Shown in pieces: positions 11,787 to 21,066 of a stretch of DNA of 64,000 nt (its first letter is position 1; each line of letters starts with the position of its first letter). This DNA is from Methylotenera versatilis 79 (GTDB lineage Bacteria; Pseudomonadota; Gammaproteobacteria; Burkholderiales; Methylophilaceae), in the NCBI RefSeq assembly GCF_000384375.1, contig NZ_ARVX01000001.1:744001-808000 (forward strand). The letters are read 5' to 3'. The notes below the pieces were generated by a model. The model was not told the DNA's origin. It did no database searches and was given only the letters and a program-made list of their open reading frames with translations. A program made the translations under genes and the position numbers.

Positions 11787-12287
11787 TTAACCATGTCGCC
11801 GTAATCGTGCGGAAGGTAATCTCGATAAATTATCATCGTCATCGTGATGCTGATGTCCGCCACCATAAGCGCCCGCCTCTGGCTCAAATGGCGCATGTCG
11901 GTCAGTCGTTGTCATGCCGAGGCCGATTAACATTTCTTTCAGCACATGGTCTTGCTCCAAACGCAACCAGTCATCGCCCACTTGCAAAGGCACATGTCGA
12001 TTACCCAAATGGTATGCCGCACACATTAACGCTTGCTGCGTTTCAGCCCTGACATCTGTCACGGGTTGTTCAGCCGCGACGATTTGCACTACTTTGCCAT
12101 TTTCCGCTTTAAGCAAATCGCCACCACGCAATATCGTGCCACGGTCTAGCATTAACGCTGCTTCAATGCCAGATTTCAAAGTCACACGCAAACGGCTTTT
12201 TTGCCGTAAATCGAATGGCAATATCAAGTAATCATCGACTGGATGAGAGGTATTACTTGCTGGTAAACGTTGGGTAATATTGAGCAT
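11787..12287 (-). CDS. ureE: Urease accessory protein UreE with His-rich tail, cluster 2
   Basis: UreE is the nickel store and chaperone. The 166-residue form starting MLNITQRLP at 12287 is chosen; the longer open frame runs into ureC and has no support. The central part has the family pattern AYHLGNRHVPLQ, and the C-terminus carries GGGHQHHDDDD, a nickel-binding tail of the kind seen in Klebsiella UreE. This contrasts with the tail-less UreE of cluster 1. Confidence 0.94.
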   Translation of the reverse strand: MLNITQRLPASNTSHPVDDYLILPFDLRQKSRLRVTLKSGIEAALMLDRGTILRGGDLLKAENGKVVQIVAAEQPVTDVRAETQQALMCAAYHLGNRHVPLQVGDDWLRLEQDHVLKEMLIGLGMTTTDRHAPFEPEAGAYGGGHQHHDDDDNLSRLPSARLRRHG

Positions 12288-12294
12288 GAGCAAT

Positions 12295-13998
12295 TTAAAA
12301 CAAGAAATAACGTTGAGCCATCGGCAGAATACTAGCAGGCTCACAGGCCAATAAAATGCCATCCGCCCGCACAATATAGGTTTCTGGATCCACATCGATT
12401 TTAGGCATCCAGCCATTATGAATCATATCGGCTTTTCTTACCGTTCGAGTGCCACTGACTGGTACTAATGTTTTATTTAAACCAAGCGCTTGTACCGCTG
12501 GATTTTTTAAACCTGCCTGCGATACGAAAGTGACGGAAGTTTTTAGCCCACCGCCATAAGCGCCAAACATAGGACGATAATGCACAGGCTGTGGCGTTGG
12601 AATAGACGCATTTGGGTCGCCCATTGCTGCTGCCGCAATCATGCCGCCTTTTAAAATAATGGATGGCTTAACACCAAAAAATGCAGGTCGCCACAGCACT
12701 AAATCGGCTAATTTACCCACTTCGATAGAGCCGACTGTATCGGCGATACCATGTGTTAAAGCAGGGTTAATCGTATATTTAGCGATATAACGCTTCACGC
12801 GAAAATTGTCATTACGCGCAGAATCTTCTGCCAGTGCACCGCGTTGTACTTTCATCTTGTGCGCTGTTTGCCAAGTGCGAATCACCACTTCACCAACACG
12901 ACCCATCGCTTGTGAGTCAGACGACATCATCGAAAATGCGCCCAAATCATGCAAAATATCCTCAGCGGCAATGGTTTCGCGGCGGATGCGGCTTTCAGCA
13001 AAAGCGATATCTTCTGCGATTGCGGGGTCTAAATGATGGCAAACCATCAGCATATCTAAATGTTCATCGATGGTATTGACGGTAAACGGGCGAGTGGGAT
13101 TGGTTGAAGATGGCAAAACATTGGCATACCCAGCGGCTTTGATAATATCTGGCGCATGCCCGCCGCCAGCACCTTCCGTATGAAAGGTATGAATTGTGCG
13201 ATCTTTAAATGCGGCAATCGTGGTTTCCACAAAGCCGGATTCATTCAACGTATCTGAATGAATCGCCACTTGCACGTCCATTTCTTCTGCCACATTCAGA
13301 CAATTATCAATGGCCGCTGGCGTTGTGCCCCAATCCTCATGCAATTTAAGACCAATCACACCAGCTTCAACCTGTTCACGCAACGGTTCTGGCAAACTGA
13401 CGTTGCCTTTGCCTAAAAAACCTAGATTCATAGGAAAGGCATCGGCAGCTTGTAACATACGATGAATATGCCATGGGCCTGGCGTGCAAGTGGTAGCAAA
13501 AGTCCCAGTCGCCGGGCCTGTGCCGCCGCCCAGCATAGTAGTCACGCCAGACATCAGCGCCTCTTCGATTTGTTGCGGGCAGATAAAGTGGATATGCGAA
13601 TCGATACCGCCCGCTGTCACAATCATGCCTTCACCGGCAATGATTTCGGTACCAGCACCAATTGGTATCGTCACTGCTGGCTGAATATCAGGATTGCCTG
13701 CTTTACCGATGGCAGAGATGCGTCCATTTTTGAGCCCGATATCTGCTTTAACGATGCCCCAATGGTCAATAATCAATGCATTGGTAATGACTGTATCTGC
13801 CACATCTTTTGCGCACAATTGACTTTGGCCCATGCCATCACGAATCACTTTTCCGCCGCCAAATTTCACTTCTTCGCCGTAGATTGTGTAATCGCGTTCT
13901 ACTTCAATCCATAAATCGGTATCTGCCAAGCGCATTCTGTCGCCCATGGTTGGCCCGAACATTTCCGCATAAGCACGTTTGTCGATTTTTAAACTCAT
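12295..13998 (-). CDS. ureC: Urease alpha subunit (catalytic), cluster 2
   Basis: A classical 567-residue urease alpha subunit. The active-site motifs are all present: [30 protein letters not shown] (carbamylated Lys), [36 protein letters not shown] (flap Cys-His), [13 protein letters not shown] and [12 protein letters not shown]. It works with the separate UreA and UreB and is the housekeeping-type urease of beta- and gammaproteobacteria. The start overlaps the end of ureB by four bases. Confidence 0.97.
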   Translation of the reverse strand: MSLKIDKRAYAEMFGPTMGDRMRLADTDLWIEVERDYTIYGEEVKFGGGKVIRDGMGQSQLCAKDVADTVITNALIIDHWGIVKADIGLKNGRISAIGKAGNPDIQPAVTIPIGAGTEIIAGEGMIVTAGGIDSHIHFICPQQIEEALMSGVTTMLGGGTGPATGTFATTCTPGPWHIHRMLQAADAFPMNLGFLGKGNVSLPEPLREQVEAGVIGLKLHEDWGTTPAAIDNCLNVAEEMDVQVAIHSDTLNESGFVETTIAAFKDRTIHTFHTEGAGGGHAPDIIKAAGYANVLPSSTNPTRPFTVNTIDEHLDMLMVCHHLDPAIAEDIAFAESRIRRETIAAEDILHDLGAFSMMSSDSQAMGRVGEVVIRTWQTAHKMKVQRGALAEDSARNDNFRVKRYIAKYTINPALTHGIADTVGSIEVGKLADLVLWRPAFFGVKPSIILKGGMIAAAAMGDPNASIPTPQPVHYRPMFGAYGGGLKTSVTFVSQAGLKNPAVQALGLNKTLVPVSGTRTVRKADMIHNGWMPKIDVDPETYIVRADGILLACEPASILPMAQRYFLF

Positions 13999-14303
13999 TT
14001 CAACGCACCCATCACTTTGCCAGAGAAACCATACACTTTGCGCTCACCGCTTAAAGCCACTAATTGCACAGTGCGCGTTTGTCCTGGCTCAAAACGTACA
14101 GCTGTGCCAGCAGCAATATCCAACCTAAATCCATAGGCACGTTTTCGCTCAAAAGTTAACGCTTCATTTGTCTCAAAAAAATGAAAATGTGAGCCGACCT
14201 GTATCGGCCTGTCGCCCGTATTCGCCACATCTATCGTAATCGATTCACGACCTACGTTAAGACTGATTTCGCCCGCTTCTATAAGCATTTCGCCTGGAAT
14301 CAT
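13995..14303 (-). CDS. ureB: Urease beta subunit, cluster 2
   Basis: This 102-residue protein starts [13 protein letters not shown] and contains [17 protein letters not shown] and [14 protein letters not shown], the standard beta-subunit motifs. It has no C-terminal extension, unlike the beta half of the fused subunit at 5784-6482. It sits nine bases after ureA and overlaps ureC. Confidence 0.96.
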   Translation of the reverse strand: MIPGEMLIEAGEISLNVGRESITIDVANTGDRPIQVGSHFHFFETNEALTFERKRAYGFRLDIAAGTAVRFEPGQTRTVQLVALSGERKVYGFSGKVMGALK

Positions 14304-14312
14304 GATTTGCCT

Positions 14313-14615
14313 TTAGGGTATTGGATGATGAACGGTAACTAATTTCGTTCCATCTGGGAACGTCGCTTCTATTTGAATATCTGGAATCATTTCCGCGATA
14401 CCTTCCATCACATCCTCGCGCGTCAACAAAGTGGCGCCATAACCCATCAAATACGCCACGGTTTGACCATCACGCGCACCTTCCATAATAGCGGCAGAAA
14501 TATAAGCGATCGCTTCAGGATAATTCAATTTCAGACCACGCGCTTTGCGTCTTTCTGCCAGCAGGCCAGCAGTAAAAATCAATAATTTATCTTTTTCTCT
14601 GGGGGTTAATTCCAT
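14313..14615 (-). CDS. ureA: Urease gamma subunit, cluster 2
   Basis: A 100-residue gamma subunit starting [14 protein letters not shown], with [16 protein letters not shown] and [16 protein letters not shown] at the end. Length and motifs are standard. It is the first structural subunit gene after ureD in the minus-strand operon; the 50-bp gap upstream shows no clear hairpin. Confidence 0.97.
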   Translation of the reverse strand: MELTPREKDKLLIFTAGLLAERRKARGLKLNYPEAIAYISAAIMEGARDGQTVAYLMGYGATLLTREDVMEGIAEMIPDIQIEATFPDGTKLVTVHHPIP

Positions 14616-14665
14616 CGTTTAATGCTTTCGCTAGTACTTTTCTTCGTTTGATTATTGTTAAGTTT

Positions 14666-15571
14666 TTAAGTATTCCAAATACGTGGTCTTGCGGCTGAAC
14701 GGCTTGCGTACCACGGTCGTAATATCTGCCAAAGCCCCTCAAAATAATGCCTTGCCGACTGCGCAGACATGCCGATGTAGCGCGCTGAAAAAATTTCGGG
14801 CAGCGCGCTTACACCAAACTTAGCTTTGCTATCTGATGCGTTATCTATTTCTAATTGTTGGCATTTCGCGAACAACTCTGTTGGCACAGCACCCGCCGCG
14901 ATCACAAAACTGGCACTGACAACATTACCGCCCAAACCAATTGCTGAATGAAAAAATCGGTCATTGGCGTGTAAATGTGCGCTTTCTTGCCAAATGATTT
15001 TATCAGCGCGTTTAATCATTAATTTTTGATTCAATTTGCCTGTCAGCCAACTTTCACCTTTTGCCAGCCTGCCAAAACATAAAATCTCCCAGCCAGCGTA
15101 ACAAGCCTCTCGACCTAAGTTAATGTCAGCTGAAAAGTTAACTATTGAGCCATCAAATAAAATATTTTCTTGCGGCAACCACTCTAAACTGGATTTTTCA
15201 GCCAAATCGAACTGCAAATGCTGGCTGGCCGCTGCGCCGTTCGCTTTGTACCATTTACCTGCACCTGGCGTTGTCAGCAAGACGCAGGCATTGGTTTGCA
15301 CATTCACATTCAGTATTAATTCATCACCGCCCGCAACACCGCCTGGCGGGTGAATGATAATGCCGTGGCACAGCGTATCACCTTCTGGATACAGCGTTTT
15401 CTGTATCACTAATGGGCCATTATGCTGCCTTTTTGCTAGATAGCTGCGGCCATTTTTTTCACTGAAATCTAGTGTTAAGTTCGCCAACCAATGCACAGGT
15501 TTTGCACTAACAGCGTCAGCGCCTAAAGGTTTTTGCGCATTTGTGGCAACACTTAAATAATCATCATCCAT
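14666..15571 (-). CDS. ureD: Urease accessory protein UreD, cluster 2
   Basis: UreD binds apo-urease and recruits UreF and UreG. The protein has the family stretches ILHPPGGVAGGDEL-like (around residue 85-100), TTPGAGKWYKANG and LEWLPQENILFDGS. Start is uncertain: ATG at 15571 (about 301 residues) is given; the frame also offers a TTG at 15589. It lies 40 bases after urtE, so urea import and the cluster 2 urease are probably one transcription unit. Confidence 0.93.
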   Translation of the reverse strand: MDDDYLSVATNAQKPLGADAVSAKPVHWLANLTLDFSEKNGRSYLAKRQHNGPLVIQKTLYPEGDTLCHGIIIHPPGGVAGGDELILNVNVQTNACVLLTTPGAGKWYKANGAAASQHLQFDLAEKSSLEWLPQENILFDGSIVNFSADINLGREACYAGWEILCFGRLAKGESWLTGKLNQKLMIKRADKIIWQESAHLHANDRFFHSAIGLGGNVVSASFVIAAGAVPTELFAKCQQLEIDNASDSKAKFGVSALPEIFSARYIGMSAQSARHYFEGLWQILRPWYASRSAARPRIWNT

Positions 15572-15611
15572 GCCTTTATGATGCCACAAAATACTTGAAT
15601 AACTGCATCAA

Positions 15612-16301
15612 TTAAACCGACAAATATCCTTTAATTTTGGCGGCATCCACTTCGCCACGCTTGTCTTCATGAATGAACTTGCCTTTATCAATCACAATAA
15701 TACGGTCGGCAACTTCCATGGTAAAACTTAACACTTGTTCAGACACAATAATGGTGATTTCACGCATTTTTCGAATCTCGTTTAACACTTTTGCGATATC
15801 TTTAATAATCGACGGTTGAATACCTTCAGTCGGCTCATCTAATAACAGCACTTTAGGATTCGTCACCAGCGCACGCGCAATGGCTAATTGCTGTTGCTGA
15901 CCGCCAGAAAGATTGCCGCCTTTGCGATGGCGCATGTCATACAGCACCGGGAACAGCGCAAAAATGTCTTCCGGAATCTCACGCGTTTTCGATTTCTCTA
16001 ATCCAGTTTCGATATTCTCTTGCACCGTCATGCTAGGAAAAATCATGCGGCCTTGTGGCACATAGGCCAAACCTTTTGCCACGCGCTCATAACTATCCGC
16101 ACCCTGCAGATTTTCACCATCCACGGTTGCCCTGCTGCTTTTGCTTGGCAAGATACCCATTAATGATTTAAACAACGTGGTTTTGCCCATGCCGTTGCGA
16201 CCCATAATCGCTAATGTTTCATTTTTTTCTGCCTTAAAATTCAAGCCATGAATCACTTGGCTTTGGCCATAACTGACTTGTAGATTTTCAATTTCAATCA
16301 T
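15612..16301 (-). CDS. urtE: Urea ABC transporter ATP-binding protein UrtE
   Basis: One of the two ATPases of the Urt importer, LivF type. It has Walker A GRNGMGKTT, the signature LSGGQQQQLAIARAL and Walker B VLLLDEPTEGIQPS. The GMGK Walker A and EGIQPSI string are typical of UrtE among the branched-chain amino-acid ATPases. ATG at 16301 gives the normal MIEIENLQVSYG start (229 residues); a start eight codons upstream is less likely. Confidence 0.95.
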   Translation of the reverse strand: MIEIENLQVSYGQSQVIHGLNFKAEKNETLAIMGRNGMGKTTLFKSLMGILPSKSSRATVDGENLQGADSYERVAKGLAYVPQGRMIFPSMTVQENIETGLEKSKTREIPEDIFALFPVLYDMRHRKGGNLSGGQQQQLAIARALVTNPKVLLLDEPTEGIQPSIIKDIAKVLNEIRKMREITIIVSEQVLSFTMEVADRIIVIDKGKFIHEDKRGEVDAAKIKGYLSV

Positions 16302-16350
16302 ATTTAATCCCTTCAATCTAACCAATATCGATGTGTTAATGACCTTGGTT

Positions 16351-17094
16351 CTAATGGCCTAGGTACACTTCAATGACTTTTTCATCTGCTTGCACTTTGT
16401 CCATCGCACCTTCTGCCAGAATCTTGCCTTGGTGCAATACAGTGACTTTATGTGCGATTTTTTTCACAAATTCCATATCATGCTCAATCACGATCACAGA
16501 ACGGTTTTTGCAGATCTTATTCAATAAATCCGCCGTTTGGTCGCGCTCTTTCGCACTCATGCCAGCGACTGGTTCATCCAGCATCAACAACTCTGGGTCT
16601 TGCATCAGCAGCATGCCGATTTCCAGCCATTGTTTCTGCCCATGACTGAGCAACGCCGCTTCCATGTCCAGAAAATCCGTTAACATGATTTCATCGGCAA
16701 TTTTTTTAACCTGCGAAACCACTTCTTCTGAACGTTTGAAAAACAAGCTGCCCCAAACACCACGACCTTTTGGATAAGAAACTTCCAGGTTTTGATATAC
16801 CGACAGATTTTCGTAGATAGAAGGCGTTTGGAACTTACGCCCTACACCAGCACGTACGATTTCGTGCTCTGATAATTTAGTCAGCTCAGTATTCCTGAAC
16901 TTGATAGAGCCTGAGGTGGATTTTGTTTTACCGCAAATCAAATCCAGCACGGTGGTTTTACCTGCACCGTTTGGGCCAATCACTACACGTAACTCGTTTT
17001 TATCGATATACATGGTCAGGTTATCAACCGCTTTAAAACCATCAAACGATACCGTTAAATCTTCAATCGCTAGGACAAAGTCTGTGTTGCTCAT
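16351..17094 (-). CDS. urtD: Urea ABC transporter ATP-binding protein UrtD
   Basis: The second Urt ATPase, LivG type, 247 residues. Walker A is GPNGAGKTT, followed by a GVGRKFQTPSIYENLSV stretch typical of UrtD. The signature region reads LSHGQKQWLEIGML instead of LSGGQ, which is usual for UrtD, and Walker B is LLMLDEPVAGMS. Its start overlaps the end of urtC by four bases. Confidence 0.95.
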   Translation of the reverse strand: MSNTDFVLAIEDLTVSFDGFKAVDNLTMYIDKNELRVVIGPNGAGKTTVLDLICGKTKSTSGSIKFRNTELTKLSEHEIVRAGVGRKFQTPSIYENLSVYQNLEVSYPKGRGVWGSLFFKRSEEVVSQVKKIADEIMLTDFLDMEAALLSHGQKQWLEIGMLLMQDPELLMLDEPVAGMSAKERDQTADLLNKICKNRSVIVIEHDMEFVKKIAHKVTVLHQGKILAEGAMDKVQADEKVIEVYLGH

Positions 17095-18266
17095 GCTTTT
17101 GCTCCCATCTCTTTAATCTCGTTTGCAGGTATTACTTCCGCTGTTTTTACAGGCGCTAAAGCTAAAGGTTCTGTGTCAGATAGTTTGCGTAAAAATTTAG
17201 ATTTCTTCGCGTACTTTTCATAGATTCCAGCTAAACCATTGGGGAAAAACATCACCACAGCGATAAACAAGCCGCCCATTAAGAATAACCATAATTCAGG
17301 ATAGGTTTCTGAGAACACGGTTTTGCCGTAGTTAACCAACAACGTGCCGTAAACCGCGCCAATCAAGGACATACGGCCGCCAACCGCGCAAAAGATCACC
17401 ATTTCAATGGATGGCACGATGCCGACAAATGACGGTGACATAAAGCCAACTTGCAAAGTGAACATCGCACCACCGACTGCTGAAATCATGGCTGCTACAC
17501 AGAAGATGAATATCTTGAAATTCGATACGTCGTAGCCAGAAAAACGTACGCGCTCTTCTTTATCGCGCATGGCTAACAGCAACATACCGAACTTACTATT
17601 CAAGATGTATTTCGACAGCAAGATTGAGCCAATTAACAAAATACCGTTGAGGTAATAAAGAATGTATTTAGCGCTATCGGTGCGCGTATCCCAGCCCAGC
17701 ACAGTTTTAAGGTCTGTAATACCGTTAACTCCGCCTGTTAGGCCTTGTTGACCAACGATTAAGATACTTAGAATCAACGCAATCGCTTGGGTAATAATCG
17801 CAAAATATACACCGCCCACGCGACGCTTAAACATGGCAAAACCAATGAAATAAGCAAACAAAGCCGGTATCACTAATATCGCCAAGATGGTCAAAGGCAG
17901 ACTTTGGAAAGGATGCCAAAACCAAGGTAGCTCGGTGATTTGGTTCCAATCCATAAAATCTGGAATACCTGGCGTGGTTTGGATTTTGGTCGTAATCGGA
18001 TCTGAGGCTTCTAGCTTCATGAACATCGCCATGCCGTAGCCGCCTAAGCCGAAGAAGATACCTTGGCCTAAACTTAAAATACCGCCATTACCCCACAACA
18101 ACACTAAACTCACCGCCACAAAAGCGTAGGTTAAGTATTTTCCCACCAGATTCAATCTGAAAATATCGACGCCTAGCGGCAGTACGACGAATATCAAGGC
18201 GGCTAACAATGCGAGTCCGATTGCGCCCTGCTTACCGCCAACTAATTTACTTAAGGATGCATTCAC
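17091..18266 (-). CDS. urtC: Urea ABC transporter permease UrtC
   Basis: A 391-residue inner-membrane permease of the LivM type with about ten hydrophobic segments. Recognisable stretches are LVLLWGNGGILSLGQGIFFGLGGYGMAMF, GGVYFAIITQAIAL and GLTGGVNGITDL. It pairs with UrtB to form the channel of the urea importer. The C-terminal 40 residues are hydrophilic. It begins 15 bases after the urtB stop. Confidence 0.94.
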   Translation of the reverse strand: MNASLSKLVGGKQGAIGLALLAALIFVVLPLGVDIFRLNLVGKYLTYAFVAVSLVLLWGNGGILSLGQGIFFGLGGYGMAMFMKLEASDPITTKIQTTPGIPDFMDWNQITELPWFWHPFQSLPLTILAILVIPALFAYFIGFAMFKRRVGGVYFAIITQAIALILSILIVGQQGLTGGVNGITDLKTVLGWDTRTDSAKYILYYLNGILLIGSILLSKYILNSKFGMLLLAMRDKEERVRFSGYDVSNFKIFIFCVAAMISAVGGAMFTLQVGFMSPSFVGIVPSIEMVIFCAVGGRMSLIGAVYGTLLVNYGKTVFSETYPELWLFLMGGLFIAVVMFFPNGLAGIYEKYAKKSKFLRKLSDTEPLALAPVKTAEVIPANEIKEMGAKA

Positions 18267-18281
18267 GTTAATTCTCCCGTT

Positions 18282-19199
18282 TTATTTGCGCAATTTAGAT
18301 GCGAACAAGCCTTCTGGCTTCATCATCAATATGCCGACAATCACTAGCAAAGTAGTCACCTTGCCCATTGAACTGGTCATAAAGAATTGAAGGATTGATT
18401 GTGCTTGTGCGATACCGAAAGCGGATGCAATCGTACCCATTAAGCTAGCTGCGCCACCGAACACCACGACCATAAAGCTATCTACAATATAAAGCGTACC
18501 TGTGGTTGGGCCTGTAGAAGCAATGGTGGTAAACGCTGCACCAGCGACACCTGCAATGCCGCAACCTAAAGCAAACGTCACGCGATCTACTTTTTTGGTA
18601 TTGATACCAACTGCACCTGCCATCACACGATTCTGCACAGTCGCACGCACTCTTAAACCCCAGCGTGAGCGATACATAAAGATATAAACACCTGCAGTCA
18701 CTAACAATGCCAGAACCATCACAAAAACGCCGTTAATCGGAATATCAATATCGGGCGTTGGCTTAAATGAGCCTAACATCCATTCTGGAAGTTCAGCGCT
18801 CATCTCTTTCGCGCCAAAACTGGAACGAAATGCCTGTTGCATCACCAAACTCAAACCCCATGTTGCCAATAAGGTATCTAAAGGTCGCTTATAGAGATGC
18901 CGAATCATGATGAATTCGACAAAATATCCCAGCGCAAAGGCTAAGATAAACGCCAACACGATGGCAATGAGAAAGTAATAATTGACAAAACCATAAGTGG
19001 CTGCCACTTTTGACAGCATCACTGTTGTGTACGCGCCTATGGTCATAAACTCACCATGCGCCATGTTAATCACGCCCATTTGGCCGAAAATAATGGCAAG
19101 ACCTAATGCCATGAGTAGCAGCACTGTAAACATGCTCAGGCCAGAAAACCCCTGCATGATCATAATATTGCCTATATCACCCATTGAATAACCAAACAT
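18282..19199 (-). CDS. urtB: Urea ABC transporter permease UrtB
   Basis: A 305-residue LivH-type permease. It has GLAIIFGQMGVINMAHGEFMTIGAY near residues 32-56, LATWGLSLVMQQ, and RVRATVQNRVMAGAVGINT, all typical of UrtB. It is the short form without the periplasmic N-terminal extension that many proteobacterial UrtB proteins have. A good ribosome site (AGGAGG) precedes the start. A stem-loop in the 112-bp gap separates it from urtA. Confidence 0.93.
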   Translation of the reverse strand: MFGYSMGDIGNIMIMQGFSGLSMFTVLLLMALGLAIIFGQMGVINMAHGEFMTIGAYTTVMLSKVAATYGFVNYYFLIAIVLAFILAFALGYFVEFIMIRHLYKRPLDTLLATWGLSLVMQQAFRSSFGAKEMSAELPEWMLGSFKPTPDIDIPINGVFVMVLALLVTAGVYIFMYRSRWGLRVRATVQNRVMAGAVGINTKKVDRVTFALGCGIAGVAGAAFTTIASTGPTTGTLYIVDSFMVVVFGGAASLMGTIASAFGIAQAQSILQFFMTSSMGKVTTLLVIVGILMMKPEGLFASKLRK

Positions 19200-19263
19200 A
19201 TGGCCTCCTACTTAATTACTACTAAAAAATAATGTTGCTGCTACGCTTATTCACTTGCAGACT

Positions 19264-19289
19264 GCGACAGCCTATATCTAAGCTGCCGC
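19264..19289 (-). other. Stem-loop between urtA and urtB
   Basis: On the minus strand GCGGCAGC and GCTGTCGC form an eight-pair stem (one G-U) around a ten-base loop. No T-run follows, so it is more likely an RNA-stabilising or partial-stop hairpin that raises urtA expression over the rest of the operon, as is common after binding-protein genes. Confidence 0.5.
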
Positions 19290-19311
19290 GTCTTTAAACT
19301 AACTTAATAGA

Positions 19312-20556
19312 CTATTGATAACCTTTTGGGAACGGATCTGGTTTGATGTAGCCAGATGTGTAAACAATCTTAGCTTGACCATCTTTTTGCCACTGACCGA
19401 TACGCAATTTGGTTGTTAAGTGGTGATTTGCTTCCACAGTCACAGGGCCTTCTGGCGCATCTTTAAGTACATAACCAGGTAATGCAGCTTGCACTTTATC
19501 TACATCAAAACTACCAGCACGCTCAACAGCAGCTTTGTATAACCATGGGCCTAAATATGCGGCTTGTGTTACATCACCAATCACAGATTTATCACCCCAT
19601 TTCTTTTTGAATTCCGCAACAAATTTCTTGTTGATCGGTGTATCAATCGATTGGAAGTATTTCATTGCAGAATAGAAGCCAGCTAAGTTCTCACCACCAA
19701 TGCCTAACACTTCATCTTCAGTCACTGAAATAGTTAACATGGTTTGTTTAGCAGAATTTAAACCCGCTGCATTCAATTGTTTAAACCAAGCCACATTACT
19801 ACCGCCCACTACCGCTGCGTAAATCACGTCAGGTTTTTTCAGTTTGATTTTGTTAATCACAGAACCGAATTGTGTATCACCCAACGCAATGTATTCTTCA
19901 CCGACGACTGAGCCTTTTAGGTTTTTCTCAATATGTTTACGCGCGATTTTCATTGAAGTACGCGGCCAGATGTAATCAGAACCAATCAAGTAAAAAGTTT
20001 TGGCTTTTTTCTCTTTTGTAATCCAATCCAACCCGGCAATAATTTGTTGAGTCGCTTCTTGGCCTGTGTAGAACACGTTTTTAGATTGCTCTAAGCCTTC
20101 GTAGAACGTTGGGTAAAATAACAAGCCGTTTTCTTTTTCAAACACTGGCAGCGCCGCTTTACGTGAAGCTGATGTCCAGCAACCCATAACAGAAGCGACC
20201 TTGTCTGATGCCAATAATTTCTTGGCTTTTTCAGCAAATGTTGGCCAATCAGAAGCGCCATCTTCTTGGATCACTTCAATCTTGCGGCCTAAGATACCGC
20301 CCAAAGAGTTGATTTGGTCAATGGCTAATTTTTCAGCTTGAATCGAACCTGTTTCACTGATGGCCATCGTGCCAGTCGCTGAGTGCAAGATACCGACTTT
20401 TACCACCGTATCCGTTACAGCTAAACCTGTCGTATTTACTTTTGCTGTTGGATAATCTGCAGCAAATGCGTTAGTTGTAATTAAGCCAGCGGCTAGTAAT
20501 GCGCCGACTAGCGCGCCACCCACTTTCATAAAGCCACGTCTGTTCAAAGTACTCAT
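19312..20556 (-). CDS. urtA: Urea ABC transporter substrate-binding protein UrtA
   Basis: A 414-residue periplasmic binding protein. The N-terminus STLNRRGFMKVGG is a twin-arginine signal followed by a hydrophobic helix ending NAFA, so it should be exported folded by Tat. The mature part begins with VGILHSATGTMAISETG, typical of UrtA/FmdD among branched-chain amino-acid-type binding proteins, and contains IQEDGASDWPTFAEKA and GCWTSASRKAALP. FmdD, an amide-binding relative, is the main alternative given the fmd genes next door. It is the first gene of the urt operon. Confidence 0.92.
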   Translation of the reverse strand: MSTLNRRGFMKVGGALVGALLAAGLITTNAFAADYPTAKVNTTGLAVTDTVVKVGILHSATGTMAISETGSIQAEKLAIDQINSLGGILGRKIEVIQEDGASDWPTFAEKAKKLLASDKVASVMGCWTSASRKAALPVFEKENGLLFYPTFYEGLEQSKNVFYTGQEATQQIIAGLDWITKEKKAKTFYLIGSDYIWPRTSMKIARKHIEKNLKGSVVGEEYIALGDTQFGSVINKIKLKKPDVIYAAVVGGSNVAWFKQLNAAGLNSAKQTMLTISVTEDEVLGIGGENLAGFYSAMKYFQSIDTPINKKFVAEFKKKWGDKSVIGDVTQAAYLGPWLYKAAVERAGSFDVDKVQAALPGYVLKDAPEGPVTVEANHHLTTKLRIGQWQKDGQAKIVYTSGYIKPDPFPKGYQ

Positions 20557-20660
20557 TACGATCTCCTAATATTAAAAAAACCACCATTTATGACAAAATA
20601 AAACCTAACTACTTAACCTGCTAAACACTTTAAAAACTTACTTTTCACCCATTTAATTCC

Positions 20661-20676
20661 TACGTTTAATTGCTCA
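20661..20676 (-). promoter_or_regulatory. Degenerate copy of the activator site upstream of urtA
   Basis: On the minus strand TGAGCAATTAAACGTA matches the consensus read from the four better sites at 11 of 16 positions and lies about 105 bases before urtA. Only one half-site is intact, and the -10 candidate (TAAGTT, about 20 nt on) is weak. It may be chance. Confidence 0.25.
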
Positions 20677-20716
20677 AATTAACTGGTTAACTCCTTAATA
20701 TTTCATTGCTCAATAT

Positions 20717-21055
20717 CTAATGCGATAACATCCAAGGTCTTGCTGTCTTTTTGGTTTGCATTTGCAAAGCCGCCTTACCTGTTTCCTGGTTCACTTTTGT
20801 GCTTGTTTTGCACGTATGTGATCCAGCACAACCGCAACTTGAACGTTTCGCTACTTTTGGATCATGCGCAGATTTTTCATTTCGCTCATGTGCCACACGC
20901 TGTGTTTTATCCATTACCGCTAAGCGAGGCGCAGACATAATGCGTGGGCTTTCGCAACCACATTCATCACAACATGCTGGCTCACTCGATTCACTCATTT
21001 TTCTAAGCGCAGTAAAAACACCGCAGGTATCACATTCATATTCATAAACTGGCAT
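20717..21055 (-). CDS. fmdB: FmdB-family zinc-ribbon protein
   Basis: A 112-residue protein starting MPVYEYECDTCGVF, with a second CDECGCESPR pair: the zinc ribbon of the FmdB family, thought to be regulatory. A third Cys group (CGCAGSHTC) lies near residue 75, followed by a basic tail. In Methylophilus the fmdB gene likewise follows fmdA, the formamidase gene; the exact role is unknown. It is 11 bases after fmdA, so it is probably co-transcribed. Confidence 0.9.
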   Translation of the reverse strand: MPVYEYECDTCGVFTALRKMSESSEPACCDECGCESPRIMSAPRLAVMDKTQRVAHERNEKSAHDPKVAKRSSCGCAGSHTCKTSTKVNQETGKAALQMQTKKTARPWMLSH

Positions 21056-21066
21056 GCCATCACTCC

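Noticed and set aside
19264-19289. Strong terminator between urtA and urtB
   Set aside because: The hairpin is stable but no T-run follows; a partial stop or RNA-stabilising role fits better because urtBCDE must be expressed.
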